DNA of 64,000 nucleotides from Psococerastis gibbosa (Eukaryota > Arthropoda > Insecta > Psocodea > Psocidae): NCBI GenBank assembly GCA_963971405.1, contig OZ020489.1:2046001-2110000 (forward strand), given 5' to 3'. The notes under the pieces were generated by a model. It had not been told where the DNA came from. It was given only the letters and a program-made list of their open reading frames with translations, and did no database searches. Of this stretch, positions 25,005 through 34,060 are shown piece by piece. Every line of letters begins with the position of its first letter. Position 1 is the first letter of the stretch. A program made the position numbers and the translations under genes.

Positions 25005-25177
25005 GTCTAAAAGTTATGACTATTCCTTATTGTATTCCCTGGGTGCACATCTGAAGAATGTGTATACACGTTATGGTTACATGGACGTACTATGGCAGTA
25101 TGCTACTTTATTGATCCATCTCCGAAGCCGTCCGGCTGAAAGAATAACATTACTGTGGATCATCCCTTTACATAGAC

Positions 25178-26116
25178 CAGGGTTTCTTAAACTTTTTGCA
25201 CCCTCGGATCACTTTCACAGTTTAAACAAAAGCAACTACAGGTAAAAAAATATTTTTGGAAATGATAATGAAAATACTTTTATTGGTTGGTACTATCATT
25301 ACGCTAATTACTAATGGGAAGGGTTTGGTATAGCCTTGATACACAAGCTGTGGACCCCATGTTATGAAACCAGTGGCGTAGCCAGAATTTTTTTTTTTGG
25401 GGTCCAGATTTCACGCAACATCAATACATAAAGTTTCCCGTTTACGATAGGTTTTCGAATGGGGTGGTGTTTCATTTGGTGCACCCCCCCCCCCACCCCG
25501 TATTTTTTCTAAAAATAGTAGAAAAATATGAAAACCGTCCTCATGAACGTATGCATCATCTAATCAGGGGCATGATCTTAATTTCCTGACCCGAGGGGTT
25601 GGGGAACTGAAGGGGGGCCTGGGGGTCTCCCCGGGGAAGGTTTTTTGAAAAAAGGGCCTGAAATGGTGGAGTTTTACAAATTTTGATGTATATACGTCTT
25701 GTAACCTACTAGTAATAGTGTTTAGGCTTTGGTTTTACAGCTGAAGAATAGTAGACGTACTGCAAGAAGGGGGGCCCGGGGGTCTCCCCCGGGGGAATTA
25801 TTTTGAAAAACAATAGGCCCAAAATAGTGGAATTTACGCACTCTCTAAGCAGTTATGCTCATATTTTACGTATGAAGAATATTACACCTAACAGGGGGGG
25901 GGGGACGCGGGGGCTGCCGTGGGGAATGTTTTTTAAAAGATAGGCCTGAAATAGTTTGTCGGCCAAAAAATTATGATTTTGCAGACGATACCATTATTAT
26001 CAAAACTGGAAACAGGGGGACCGGGGTCTCACTGGGGAATTTTTTTGAATAAATATCTGAAAAGTTTTCTGTTTTGCTACCCCACCCCCTTGGCTACGCC
26101 ACTGTATGAAACCCTG
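25178..26116. mobile_element. Outer hAT element, interrupted by a second hAT
   Basis: Starts CAGGGTTTCTTAAACTT and ends with GTTATGAAACCCTG. Removing the inner element and one copy of its duplication leaves about 197 bp of a typical non-autonomous hAT, including the GGATCAC...GTGGACCCC segment. The flanking 8-mers (ACATAGAC and GTTTAGAG) agree only at 4 positions, so the outer insertion is old or its target duplication has decayed. Confidence 0.65.
25371..26104. mobile_element. Inner non-autonomous hAT element, 734 bp
   Basis: Terminal inverted repeats CAGTGGCGTAGCCA and its complement, flanked by perfect 8-bp duplications TATGAAAC at 25363-25370 and 26105-26112. The interior holds four degenerate tandem units of roughly 110-150 bp (about 25600, 25760, 25890 and 26010). 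Each has a G-rich box (GGGGTCTCC or similar), a GGGGAA segment, a TTTTTTGAAAA segment and a GGCCTGAAATAG-like segment. A related element in the opposite orientation lies at 35191-35642. Confidence 0.85.
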
Positions 26117-26948
26117 GTTTAGAGGAGTCTTAAATTAGAGGATAGCCCGCTTCAATGGCTTTCCGTACGATACAGTTCAGTTTGCCGCAAATTAGTGATT
26201 CCAAAAAACACATATTTTAAAAAACTGACTGAGCTTGCTTGCCATTTTCTCCAGCCCCATTTCACCACATCCGTCATTTACTCCAGGCGAAAGGACTTCC
26301 AGGATATACATCTACCTATGTATGCTATTTTCCTACACCAAAATCCAGACAACAGCTCAGCAGTCAGTGTTTTGTTTGATTCTTGTAAGCAAACAGGGGG
26401 AGGGGGAGCTGTTCATTGATCACCCCCCCCCACCGTACAGAGTGGAAAGACATGTCTCCCCGCCTGTCCCCCCCCATAATGACGTGTCTTCCCCCTCTCT
26501 TTACAGCCTCCCCCTAGGTCTTTGTGAGGTGCTAGATTAGGCTGTCCCAGGCTGTGGTGTGGGTCTGACGGGATGTTATTGTGTTTTACCACCTGCGGCT
26601 GTGGCAGGCTCTGCGGGAAATAGTGCACGGTTTCATCCCTCAAGTATAGGGGGAGCTTCATGATTCCACTGATAAATCGAAATATAAAATAAACTACTTT
26701 GTTCTCCATTTTGTTGAAAGCAATCTTTAGATTGGTTTGCAGCAAATCTTCTTGTCCGTTGACATCCGTCCTGGTTCTTTTAAGTTCCAGGTAGTTCCTC
26801 TTTCGTTGGTTTCTCGCAATGGTGCCCTCCATTATGGAGTTAAAGAGCCCAGTCATGTCTGGTGAACCATCAAATTGACTGTTCTTATGGATTTGGAGAT
26901 AATAATTAGAGACATCCCTTACCTTGTATTACGCCCTGAAGTCTGAAC
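26117..26948. other. Non-coding; open frame of unknown value on minus strand
   Basis: A 147-codon frame on the minus strand (26413-26856) has a plausible N-terminal half (MTGLFNSIMEGTIARNQRKR at its start) but a low-complexity G-rich C-terminal half. I do not recognise a family and there is no splice or promoter evidence. C runs at about 26422-26431. Confidence 0.35.
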
Positions 26949-26952
26949 TTAA

Positions 26953-27249
26953 GCTGGCCATTCACGAGGGCTCCAAACGGGCTCGCGCCAAGCCAAATGG
27001 CGCGTCCTGTTCCATTTGGCGTTAGAGGGGTCATCACGACTACGCTGAACCAGTCGCTCCAAATCTTTCAAATTGTACAGTGTAAAAGTACCTCTTCCAT
27101 ATCGTCACACTGTACTGTACTGAAAGATTTGGAGCGACCGGTTCAGCGTAGTCGTGATGACCCCTCTAAATGGCGCTAACGCCAAATGGAACAGGACGCG
27201 CCATTTGGCTTGGCGCGAGTCCGTTTGGAGCCCTCGTGAATGGCCAACT
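26953..27249. mobile_element. Palindromic MITE with TTAA target (piggyBac-like)
   Basis: Almost the whole 297 bp is an inverted repeat: the left arm starts TGGCCATTCACGAGGGCTCC and runs about 120 bp; the right arm is its complement, with a ~45-bp centre. TTAA flanks both sides (26949-26952 and 27250-27253). TTAA duplication with a non-coding palindromic body fits a MITE mobilised by a piggyBac-type transposase. The arms are very similar, so the insertion is not ancient. Confidence 0.75.
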
Positions 27250-27519
27250 TTAACTATCAAGGGAGATGCGACTCAGCGGATTTTGTTTACGTTCAAAATA
27301 TTCGTGAATACAACGTCTTATTGAGAAAGCATTTTTTAGTAGTTTTCTGGCGGTTTTTGGGGTATAAAACGTTCAAGTTTTCTTTATGTGAATATATATA
27401 TACTATATTATTATATTATATATATATTCAGTGCTTATAGTAACGTATAAGGAAGAAAACAATTTAACGCGTTACTGGAAACTGTAAACAATAAATGTTG
27501 AATTTTGGTTATATAACTA
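27250..27519. other. Short A+T-rich gap
   Basis: Contains a TATA-rich palindromic stretch at about 27390-27430. Nothing else recognised. Confidence 0.5.
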
Positions 27520-27712
27520 TTAGAACCAAGCGGTATCACGGTACAAAGCCATGTCTTGCACTCAACTAGAAAACCAATGAATCCTACTTGGTTTACATGT
27601 CCTCCGAAGCAAAATTAATCAGATGTCACGTGAGGATGGGACTCGAACCAAAACCCTTTCATGTGAAAGTCAGAGCCCGTAGCACCACATGTCCGGATGA
27701 TTCTTCTATGAC
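27520..27712 (-). mobile_element. tRNA-derived SINE, copy 4 (minus strand)
   Basis: The complement of B box GGTTCGAGTCC is at 27639-27649. On the minus strand a CTGACTTTCAC loop segment precedes it and TGCTTCGGAGGACATGTAAA, then TTTTCTAGTTGAGTGCAAG follow, matching copies at 22.6 and 29.5 kb. A run of 29 A at 27755-27783 lies beyond its 5' side and probably belongs to another insertion. Confidence 0.7.
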
Positions 27713-27752
27713 ATCACATTTCAAAGGTTTTCAATTTCTTTGCCTCAGTGAT

Positions 27753-27754
<2 letters not shown>

Positions 27755-27783
<29 letters not shown>
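27755..27783. repeat. Run of 29 A
   Basis: Uninterrupted A tract directly after GATGC. Could be a retroposon tail whose body is no longer recognisable upstream. Confidence 0.9.
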
Positions 27784-27785
<2 letters not shown>

Positions 27786-28124
27786 TAAAACGATCCCAAC
27801 GATCCCATGTACAAGTATATCTAAATTTTTTTCTTTCTTTCTTTTCCTTGTTCAGTATTCCCTGGACAAGGAGCATATATTACAAAAATACAATACATAA
27901 TAATACCATCCCGCATCCCCAAGCTAGCGCTTATTTGGGACAAAAGACTCATACAGTGCTGCTAAACAAGGCTTAATCATTTATTTTTGTTATTTATTTA
28001 TAATGGTTATTTTATTTTATTTTAATATTATTTTAACTTGTTATTTCTATCTTTGAGGTATACTGTTATACCTTAGCTTACTATTGATTCAACCAGGGCG
28101 TGGTACGCTAATTTAATTGTTTAA
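27784..28124. other. Non-coding, A+T-rich
   Basis: TTTC/TTTTA-rich, nothing recognised. Confidence 0.5.
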
Positions 28125-28350
28125 TAATAATAATAACAATAACAATTCTTTATTTCCAACAAATACAATTATTAGACAAAATACAATTAGGGCTCCCATG
28201 CCTTCATAGAGGCGTGCGGGATACAAAGTACAGTTCAACACTATTCTTCTATTACAATCATGATGTAATATTAGTTACATTGCCATTAGTGTATTATGTA
28301 TTCTAAGGCAAATTTTCATAGCCCTCAAGCTGTACAATATGATACGCGTG
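28125..28350 (-). mobile_element. Probable LINE 3' end (minus strand)
   Basis: On the minus strand a segment with GGAAATAAAG (polyadenylation-like AATAAA) is followed by a tail of TTA/TTG triplets (28125-28150 on plus). The layout matches the 3' untranslated end of a CR1/Jockey-type LINE, with the body CCCGCACGCCTCTATGAAGG upstream. No coding part remains. Confidence 0.4.
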
Positions 28351-29540
28351 TTACGTAGACTCGTACGCTTAGTACAGGATGACAAACTCTCCCGCTCCCT
28401 TGAGGTACACAATACAGTGGTTTTGCATTTGGAGTTGTACGTTTAAGAAAACCTCTAGAAGAACATTATCGGCTTAATAAAAAATCCATGCATGAAATGG
28501 GTGAAAAAAAGGGTTTTCTTTGAATTTATTTAATGAATCTTTTATGAATAGCAGGCTAGGCTAGCAGCCTACAATGACCCATTGCAACAAAAAGTGAGAA
28601 CAGAAATGCCTTTGAATACCGCAGGTACATCTCCCAGCTGAAAAAGCGACTCCCAGTCTTCGCATTCATAGGAAGGGATTGTTGCAGCAGGTTTAGAGCC
28701 TGCGGTCGTAAGGCGGGGAGAAATTATCCAAGAGATTACTTGGAAACAGCCCCCCAGGTAGCGGGGAGGGGAGGAACTTACCCCCACCAGCACCCGCAGT
28801 GGGGAGGGGGAGCCGTTGTTATTGCCGGTGGAAATCGAATTTCCTGATAATGCTGAACAAAAACAATAACGATTGGGAAATGAAGTTCGCGCCGTATTGT
28901 TCCATCTTTGCGTCTCATTATCTTGTGGCCATGATTTATTACCCTGATAATGCCAAGTTGGGCTTTGTAAGGCTACTGTAATGTTGCTGCCTCCTGCCAA
29001 TTACAGTTCTTGTAATAATTTTCAATTTGTTTCTGTATTAGGCCAGGCTGCCATAGCCTCTAACAGCGTACGCTACCTAACCCGTTAAATGGAGGTATGT
29101 ATCTGGGAACATACAATATATACGAACATGATTTGGCCTCTCATCCGTAGTGCGGAAGTGAACCACCTACCAGTTACAAGGTAGATTTTGGTGAAGTCTT
29201 TTTTTTTCTAACCAAACTGTGAGTAATAGGTGGAAACTAATAAAGATTATATCACAAACGTCAGGTAGGCCAATTCAGTGGTACTTTCAGGTTTTCAAAG
29301 CTCGAGACGCAGCATTTAAATGGATAATGGTGGAAAATATTTTGGGAACTCGAGAACTCGATGGGTTCCCCCATATAGTCATTTTAGATAATTATAAATA
29401 CGATGGTAAAATTAATATCTTTAAAACTTCGAACATGTGCATGTACCGTTGGGCACAAGAATTTGGCGGATCGAAGTGAATATTTAGTTTTATAGAACAA
29501 GGTTGTTTATAACCATCAGAAACTCTTCCATGAAATGCTC
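28351..29540. other. Non-coding; long open frame without recognisable product
   Basis: A 143-codon frame on the minus strand (28569-29000) and an 86-codon frame on the plus strand (29219-29479) show no domain I can name. G/C-rich patch at 28740-28810. Confidence 0.4.
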
Positions 29541-29544
29541 TCAG

Positions 29545-29765
29545 GCAGTCAGGACATGTAGAGTAGCGGTACAGACTCCGACTTTCACCCGAATGGTTGT
29601 TGGTTCGAGTCCGACACTGGCTACATTTCCTGGCCATGCTTCAGAGAGCATGCAAAGAAGGCAGTCCCGGGCTTTCGTAGCTGAGTGTAACTGAGGGCTT
29701 ATAGCCCAAACTCCGCTAGATTGGCTTAGTAGTATAGTAGAACAAAAAAGTCATTATATTTATTT
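29545..29765 (+). mobile_element. tRNA-derived SINE, copy 2
   Basis: B box GGTTCGAGTCC at 29602-29612; head with CCGACTTTCACCC loop region; centre CCATGCTTCAGAGAGCATGC and AGTCCCGGGC; 3' half GTAGCTGAGTGTAACTGAGG; tail AGTCATTATATTTATT. Same family as copies 1 and 4. Confidence 0.75.
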
Positions 29766-29984
29766 AAATTATTATATCTTATTATAACTATTATAACCCT
29801 TCGAGAGAGTGTTCCTTATTTGGTACCGACCCAAGGCACCAGTCTGTTTCTTTCTATTAACAAACCCTGATTTTCCTCTACGGTACCTACGCTATGTATG
29901 TAATATAAAATAGAAAATGCTTCATTATTTTCCCGACCACAACATCAACACACAAAATACTCTTGTGTTCCAAATTTCTACTAT

Positions 29985-30443
29985 AGAATAGAATAGAATA
30001 GAAAGTCTATGTTGCACAATAATACAATAGCGTAAATAATAAATGTTAACACAATGTACAATGCAGTCAAGAACTGAACAAAATCCAAAAAAAAGTTCAA
30101 AGTGCTCCCCTATTCAAAAAACTCTTGGATGTTGTACAATGTCCACCGATATATGACGGCTTACATTTGTAGCAGGTTGCCAGCACTAGACTTGCCCCAG
30201 AGCTCAATCCCACAGGTAATGTGGCTTTGAATTAGTGCATAATAAACTGAGATAGCTGTAGCAGCACCACATACTTTATCAATGTTCATTAGTACAAGCA
30301 AACCAGAGCACATTTTGGTTGATATGAAGTCAATATGGTCGACCCACTTAAGATGAGAATCAATTTGCATGCTCAGGAACTTAACGCTCGATTCGTTATT
30401 TAGCATATTCTTGTCCACAAAAACACACGGGTCCAGCAGGTCC
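29985..30443 (-). pseudogene. CR1-like LINE, downstream part (RT thumb and 3' end)
   Basis: On the minus strand from 30443 the frame reads LDLLDPCVFVDKNMLNNE, SSVKFLSMQIDSHLKWVDHI, then SVYYALIQSHITCGIELWGK. F-L-G/S-x-x-I-D-x-x-L-x-W-x-x-H and the Y-Y-x-L-I-x-S-H-x-x-x-G-I-x-x-W-G motif are typical of the RT connection/thumb of CR1/Jockey-superfamily LINEs. It then decays through stops and ends in a TTCTA tail (plus strand TAGAA repeats at about 29986-30003). The upstream half of the same element lies at 33153-34060; the two are separated by the Penelope-like insertion, and the RT palm with its F/YADD motif is missing from both. Confidence 0.75.
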
Positions 30444-31420
30444 AAGTTCTTCTTCAGTGGTGTTCAAGATAGCTGTGGCATTCCCTTTATCCGCGGTCAG
30501 AATAATAATAAAAAACAACAAGGACATCGTTATGTTATTGTTGTTTGGAATAATGGTCTGGAGAATCCGACGAAATTCCTGGATCACATCAACTCAATTC
30601 ACCCGCGAATCCAGTTCACCACGGAAAAAGAAAACAATAACCAGTTGGCCTTCCTTGATGTTTTGGTGATGAAGAATAGAGACAATTGGGGCATACAGTA
30701 TACCGCAAACCAACGCATACGGATAGATACCTGAGCAAGAGTTCCAACCATGATCCGAGCCAGGAGCGTGCGATGCTGAAAACTCTCATCCACCGTGCTA
30801 ATCGAATTTGTGAGCCCCAGCAACTACGATCAGAACTCAAACACCTGGATAGAGCATTACAAGCTAACGGTTAAACGCCTCAAGAAATCAAGCGACCTCT
30901 CCATCCTAGACTGAACACAACGGCTGCAGACAGACCCCAACCAATAGGAATGGTGTGTTTGCCCTACATAAAGAAAGTCACAGATCGCATTGGAAAACTG
31001 TTCGAACGTCATAACATCAAAACAGTGCTCAAGCCTACGCAACAGCTCCAAAGCATGATCAGATCAGCCAAGGATCAGAGAGACCCATTAACATCAGCCG
31101 GTGTGTACCGAATTCCTTGCTCTTGTGGTGAAGTATACATAGGTGCGACTAAACGCAGCGTAAATACGAGGATAGAAGAGCATAAACGAAGCTGCCTTCG
31201 TCTACAAACGGAGAAGTCCGCGATTGCCGAACACGTACTAACACAATCTGGACACACGGTGCACTACAAACAGGCGACTGTCACGGGCTACTCAATATTT
31301 CCCCAGACTACACAGAGAAGCTATTGAAATATACAAACACCAACACAATTTCAACAGAAAGGAAGAAGGCTTAAAGGTGAACAAACTCTGGTATCCGGCG
31401 CTGAACAAAACAACAACAAA
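30444..31420 (+). pseudogene. Penelope-like element coding remnant (RT and GIY-YIG)
   Basis: A 60-bp piece at 30444-30503 encodes ILTADKGNATAILNTTEEEL on the minus strand, the N-terminal PLE RT motif, so the 5' end is inverted relative to the rest. The plus strand then reads RYVIVVWNNGLENPTKFLDH, where the expected catalytic Y-V-D-D-T has lost its aspartates. Next come INSIHPRIQF, AFLDVLV, and in another frame TVYRKPTHTDRYL and NRICEPQQLRSEL. After a stop at 30872 the frame runs GMVCLPYIKKVTDRIGKLF and the GIY-YIG endonuclease (GVYRIPC at about 31098, VYIGATKR at about 31134, IEEHKRSC). The C-terminus IYKHQHNFNRKEEG and KLWYPALN is in a third frame, ending about 31420. Clearly a dead, 5'-truncated copy. 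Confidence 0.85.
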
Positions 31421-32505
31421 AATGATGACGTCAGCCAATTGGGGAAAACAAGGTAATGGAATTTCCCCAGAGGGGCATGCTGTGTTGAGAGCGAGCAAAT
31501 CCTCGCTCTCAACACAACAACAACAACGTCCAGGTATAAAGGTCAGTGCGCATCGTTAGACCAGTGTCGCAAGGTGGCCCCCATCTACTTAGGATTACAT
31601 CAGACCCCATCCCATGACTCCTGTTCCTTTCTCACATATATAACCTTCCCTTTCAGACCTTTTTTGTGGCCCTGCGAGCTGCTGGCGGTGGGGTTTCTGA
31701 GGTGAAACTGGCCCTTATGGCCGGGGACCAGCCGAAGGTCTCACTGTCCGGTGGCACCCGCGGCGGCTACACTTACCTAATTCAATGTGTTTTCTTACAG
31801 ATCACCACACGACACTCACTTCTTGCACACTTAGTACTTAGTACTGAGGTCATTCTATTACACATCTTAGTTTTAAGACACAAATCTTTCCTATCTCCTT
31901 GCTATCTTCTATCTCTCTTACTATGTAAATTAATACGGCAATCACACAAAATCATTCAGACACACGAGAAGGTTTTTTGCCCTAGTGGCCTTTTCCTTCT
32001 CCCTGTTCGGCTTACACTAACATTCAGGCTGTTCTATCCAGATATGAGTCCATTGCCCTTGGGCAGACTCTTATTCCTTCCGTTCAGATTTTCGGGAGGT
32101 GACTTCGGTACTTGGAACCAGCCTAGGTATTCGAAACCGGGTCGGTTGCCACCATTTCATAGATCGAGGTTGGGGCTCTATTAAAAAAAAAAAAAAACAC
32201 GTTAGACCCCCCTTGGCGTCAAGCTCGAAGGCAATCCGGTCACGAGAGTCTGAACCACAGAATGCCCCCAGCACTCAGTAACTACCATTTAATACTTTGC
32301 TCGTTAACAGTTATTAAATCATTTAATCCCTTCGACCCGCGGCCACCGGTCTCCAGATCACCGCTCTGCAGCTTGACGGACTACTGGTGGCTTGCCTTCT
32401 ACTTTTAAATCGAGCTCATTCTAGGCCCCCTCCCCCCGGCCCAACTAATATCATTATGTTTTATTTTTCAGCTACTTTATACCAAATGAACAAACTAACT
32501 AACGC
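31421..32505. other. 3' non-coding region of the Penelope-like insertion
   Basis: A 172-codon open frame at 31666-32184 has no recognisable domain and is leucine-rich by composition. A perfect 15-bp hairpin lies at 31481-31516. It may belong to the Penelope-like element or to another insertion. Confidence 0.4.
31481..31516. other. Perfect 15-bp hairpin with 6-nt loop
   Basis: TGTGTTGAGAGCGAG (31481-31495) and its exact complement (31502-31516) surround CAAATC. It lies shortly after the end of the Penelope-like coding remnant. Function unknown; followed by CAA repeats. Confidence 0.7.
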
Positions 32506-32517
32506 TACATACTCGAA

Positions 32518-32774
32518 GTAGTCAGAATGGCGTAGAGGTAACGACTCGGACTATCATCCAGAAGGTGACTGGTTCGAGTCCCACCCGAATGCCAAAATTT
32601 TCTAGTGGTACAATTATTTATCTTCTGACTACCATGCTTCGGAGGGCATGTAAAGCCGGCGGTCCCGGCAGTCTTCCCTGACTGTCGATAGGTTAAACAG
32701 GAGGCTGTTGATGCAACCTGAAAACTCCTGTACCACGGGTAGTACCACCCCGACACGAATTTACTTTTACTTTT
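32518..32774 (+). mobile_element. tRNA-derived SINE, copy 3 (different 3' half)
   Basis: Head with ATGGCGTAGAGGTAACGACT (A-box region) and B box GGTTCGAGTCC at 32571-32581. Centre CCATGCTTCGGAGGGCATGT and CGGTCCCGG as in copies 1, 2 and 4; then an unrelated 3' half with AAACAGGAGGCTGTTGATGC, ending in TTTAC repeats. Flanked by the 11-bp duplication ACATACTCGAA at 32507-32517 and 32775-32785. It sits inside the Penelope-like insertion, so it is younger than that. Confidence 0.85.
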
Positions 32775-33023
32775 ACATACTCGAACTCTACCCCAGTACG
32801 GCGGCCTACTCGAGGTTGAACGCTCAGTTAACCCCTCACTACCTGGATGCTATCCTGATTCACACATGTAACGATCATGGCCGTGATGAAAGGAGGCAAG
32901 TAAAGGCACAGGTGCATGGTTTGCAAGTTTTCCACTCCCGCAGAAACAAAAAAACAAAAAAAAAACCTACCCAGTCACTCGCTACGGAGCCACCGAGGTA
33001 CAATCTTCGAAGTCTACGCAGCG

Positions 33024-33063
33024 CCACTGAATATGTCGACCGCAGATGTTGACGAAACGTTGG
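33024..33063 (+). ncRNA. Degenerate Penelope-type hammerhead motif
   Basis: Same layout as the motif at 4299-4338: CCA (33024-33026), core box as CTGAATA (the conserved G replaced by T), stem II GTCGAC with GTTGAC, GAAAC (33054-33058), then GT followed directly by TGG, so one base of the cleavage triplet is missing. Probably inactive. Confidence 0.65.
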
Positions 33064-33152
33064 AAGTTCACTTTCGATTCGACCACGGCCCATCAGCCCG
33101 GATTCTACTGGTTCTTCATTTGACTTCGGCAGTGAAAGCCTTTGCAGTTACC

Positions 33153-34060
33153 TTCTCTCGAATCCCATAGTTTCCAAGCTTTTTCATGAGCAACCTTCGA
33201 TCCACACAGTCAAAAGCAGCTGTAAGGTCGAGAAAGGTAGATGCAGCAGCATTTCCAGCTTCCATCTCTTCAGCATCTTTTTCAACCATAGCAGTAACAG
33301 CATCTGTAGTAGACCTACCCTTAAGGAATCCAAACTGATTAGGTGGTAGTATCTTGAGTTTTACGAAGAATTTAGACAATCTTTCAGGAATTAACGTTTC
33401 ATATGCCTTGCTAATAGAGGAAAGATTTGAGATTGATCTATAATTTTTAGCCTGCTCACGTTCCCCTTTTTTATAGACCGGAGTGACTTTGGCAATTTTT
33501 AATTCATCAGGAAAGATACCCTGCTCCATGGACAGATTCAAGAGGTGGACAAGAGGTTTGACAATGGAAGGTGCAACTTTTTTCAAAAGGTTGTTGGAAA
33601 TATAATCGTATCCCGAAGAGTTTTTGTTCTTAAGATTGTGAATGCAAGTAAAGACTTCTTCCTCAGTAACTGGATGCATGAATATGTTTTTGTTTATTGC
33701 ACACTCTGTAACAGAGCCCATGGAGTGACCACCTCGCAGACCCTCTATAGCAGATATTATTAGGAACCGATAGAAAATATTTATTAAATATCGAAAAAGC
33801 TCTGATTGAATCGACAAGCTGGCCAGAGTCATCCCTGATTTCAGCCTCTCTCCTAATGTTTTTATATCTCCTAGTTTCATTGTTAACGATTTGATAGGCG
33901 CAATTGACCTTGTTGCCTGAGTTAGCCCTGTTGTTATCGTAACAGTGCTTCTTATATGTATGGAGTCTACTCGTGTACTCCTGTGTTAGCAATCCTAGTC
34001 TATCCGACTCAGCAGTTCCAAGTAATCTGCAACTGTCACCGAGTTGAATGAACTTTTATT
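33153..34060 (-). pseudogene. CR1-like LINE, upstream part (RT fingers)
   Basis: On the minus strand, 34020-33770 encodes LLTQEYTSRLHTYKKHCYDN and NIRREAEIRDDSGQLVDS with SIFNKYFLSVPNNI. After a frame change near 33750 the RT proper follows: VTEEEVFTCIHNLKNKNSSG, GIFPDELKIAKVTPVYKKGE, NYRSISNLSSISKAYE, PNQFGFLKGRSTTDAV and FLDLTAAFDCVDRRLL, stopping at GNYGIRE (about 33153). These are RT motifs 0 to A of a CR1/Jockey-superfamily non-LTR element. It belongs with 29985-30443. The frameshift and the missing palm make it dead. Confidence 0.85.

Larger units (their letters stand above)
30444..33152 (+). mobile_element. Penelope-like element insertion within a LINE
   Basis: Span from the junction with the downstream LINE half to the junction with the upstream LINE half. 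It includes the coding remnant (30444-31420), a 1.1-kb region without recognisable features (31420-32500), a SINE (32518-32774) and the terminal repeat with hammerhead motif (33000-33152). The LINE coding that should connect the flanks is missing, so integration or later loss removed part of the target. Exact ends are estimated from where LINE protein similarity stops. Confidence 0.65.

Noticed and set aside
26413-26856. 147-codon open frame on the minus strand
   Set aside because: C-terminal part is translated G-rich simple sequence; no family recognised.
28569-29000. 143-codon open frame on the minus strand
   Set aside because: No recognisable family, low-complexity G/C patches, no splice or initiation context.
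31666-32184. 172-codon open frame on the plus strand
   Set aside because: No domain, leucine-rich by composition, lies in the non-coding part of the Penelope insertion; likely chance.
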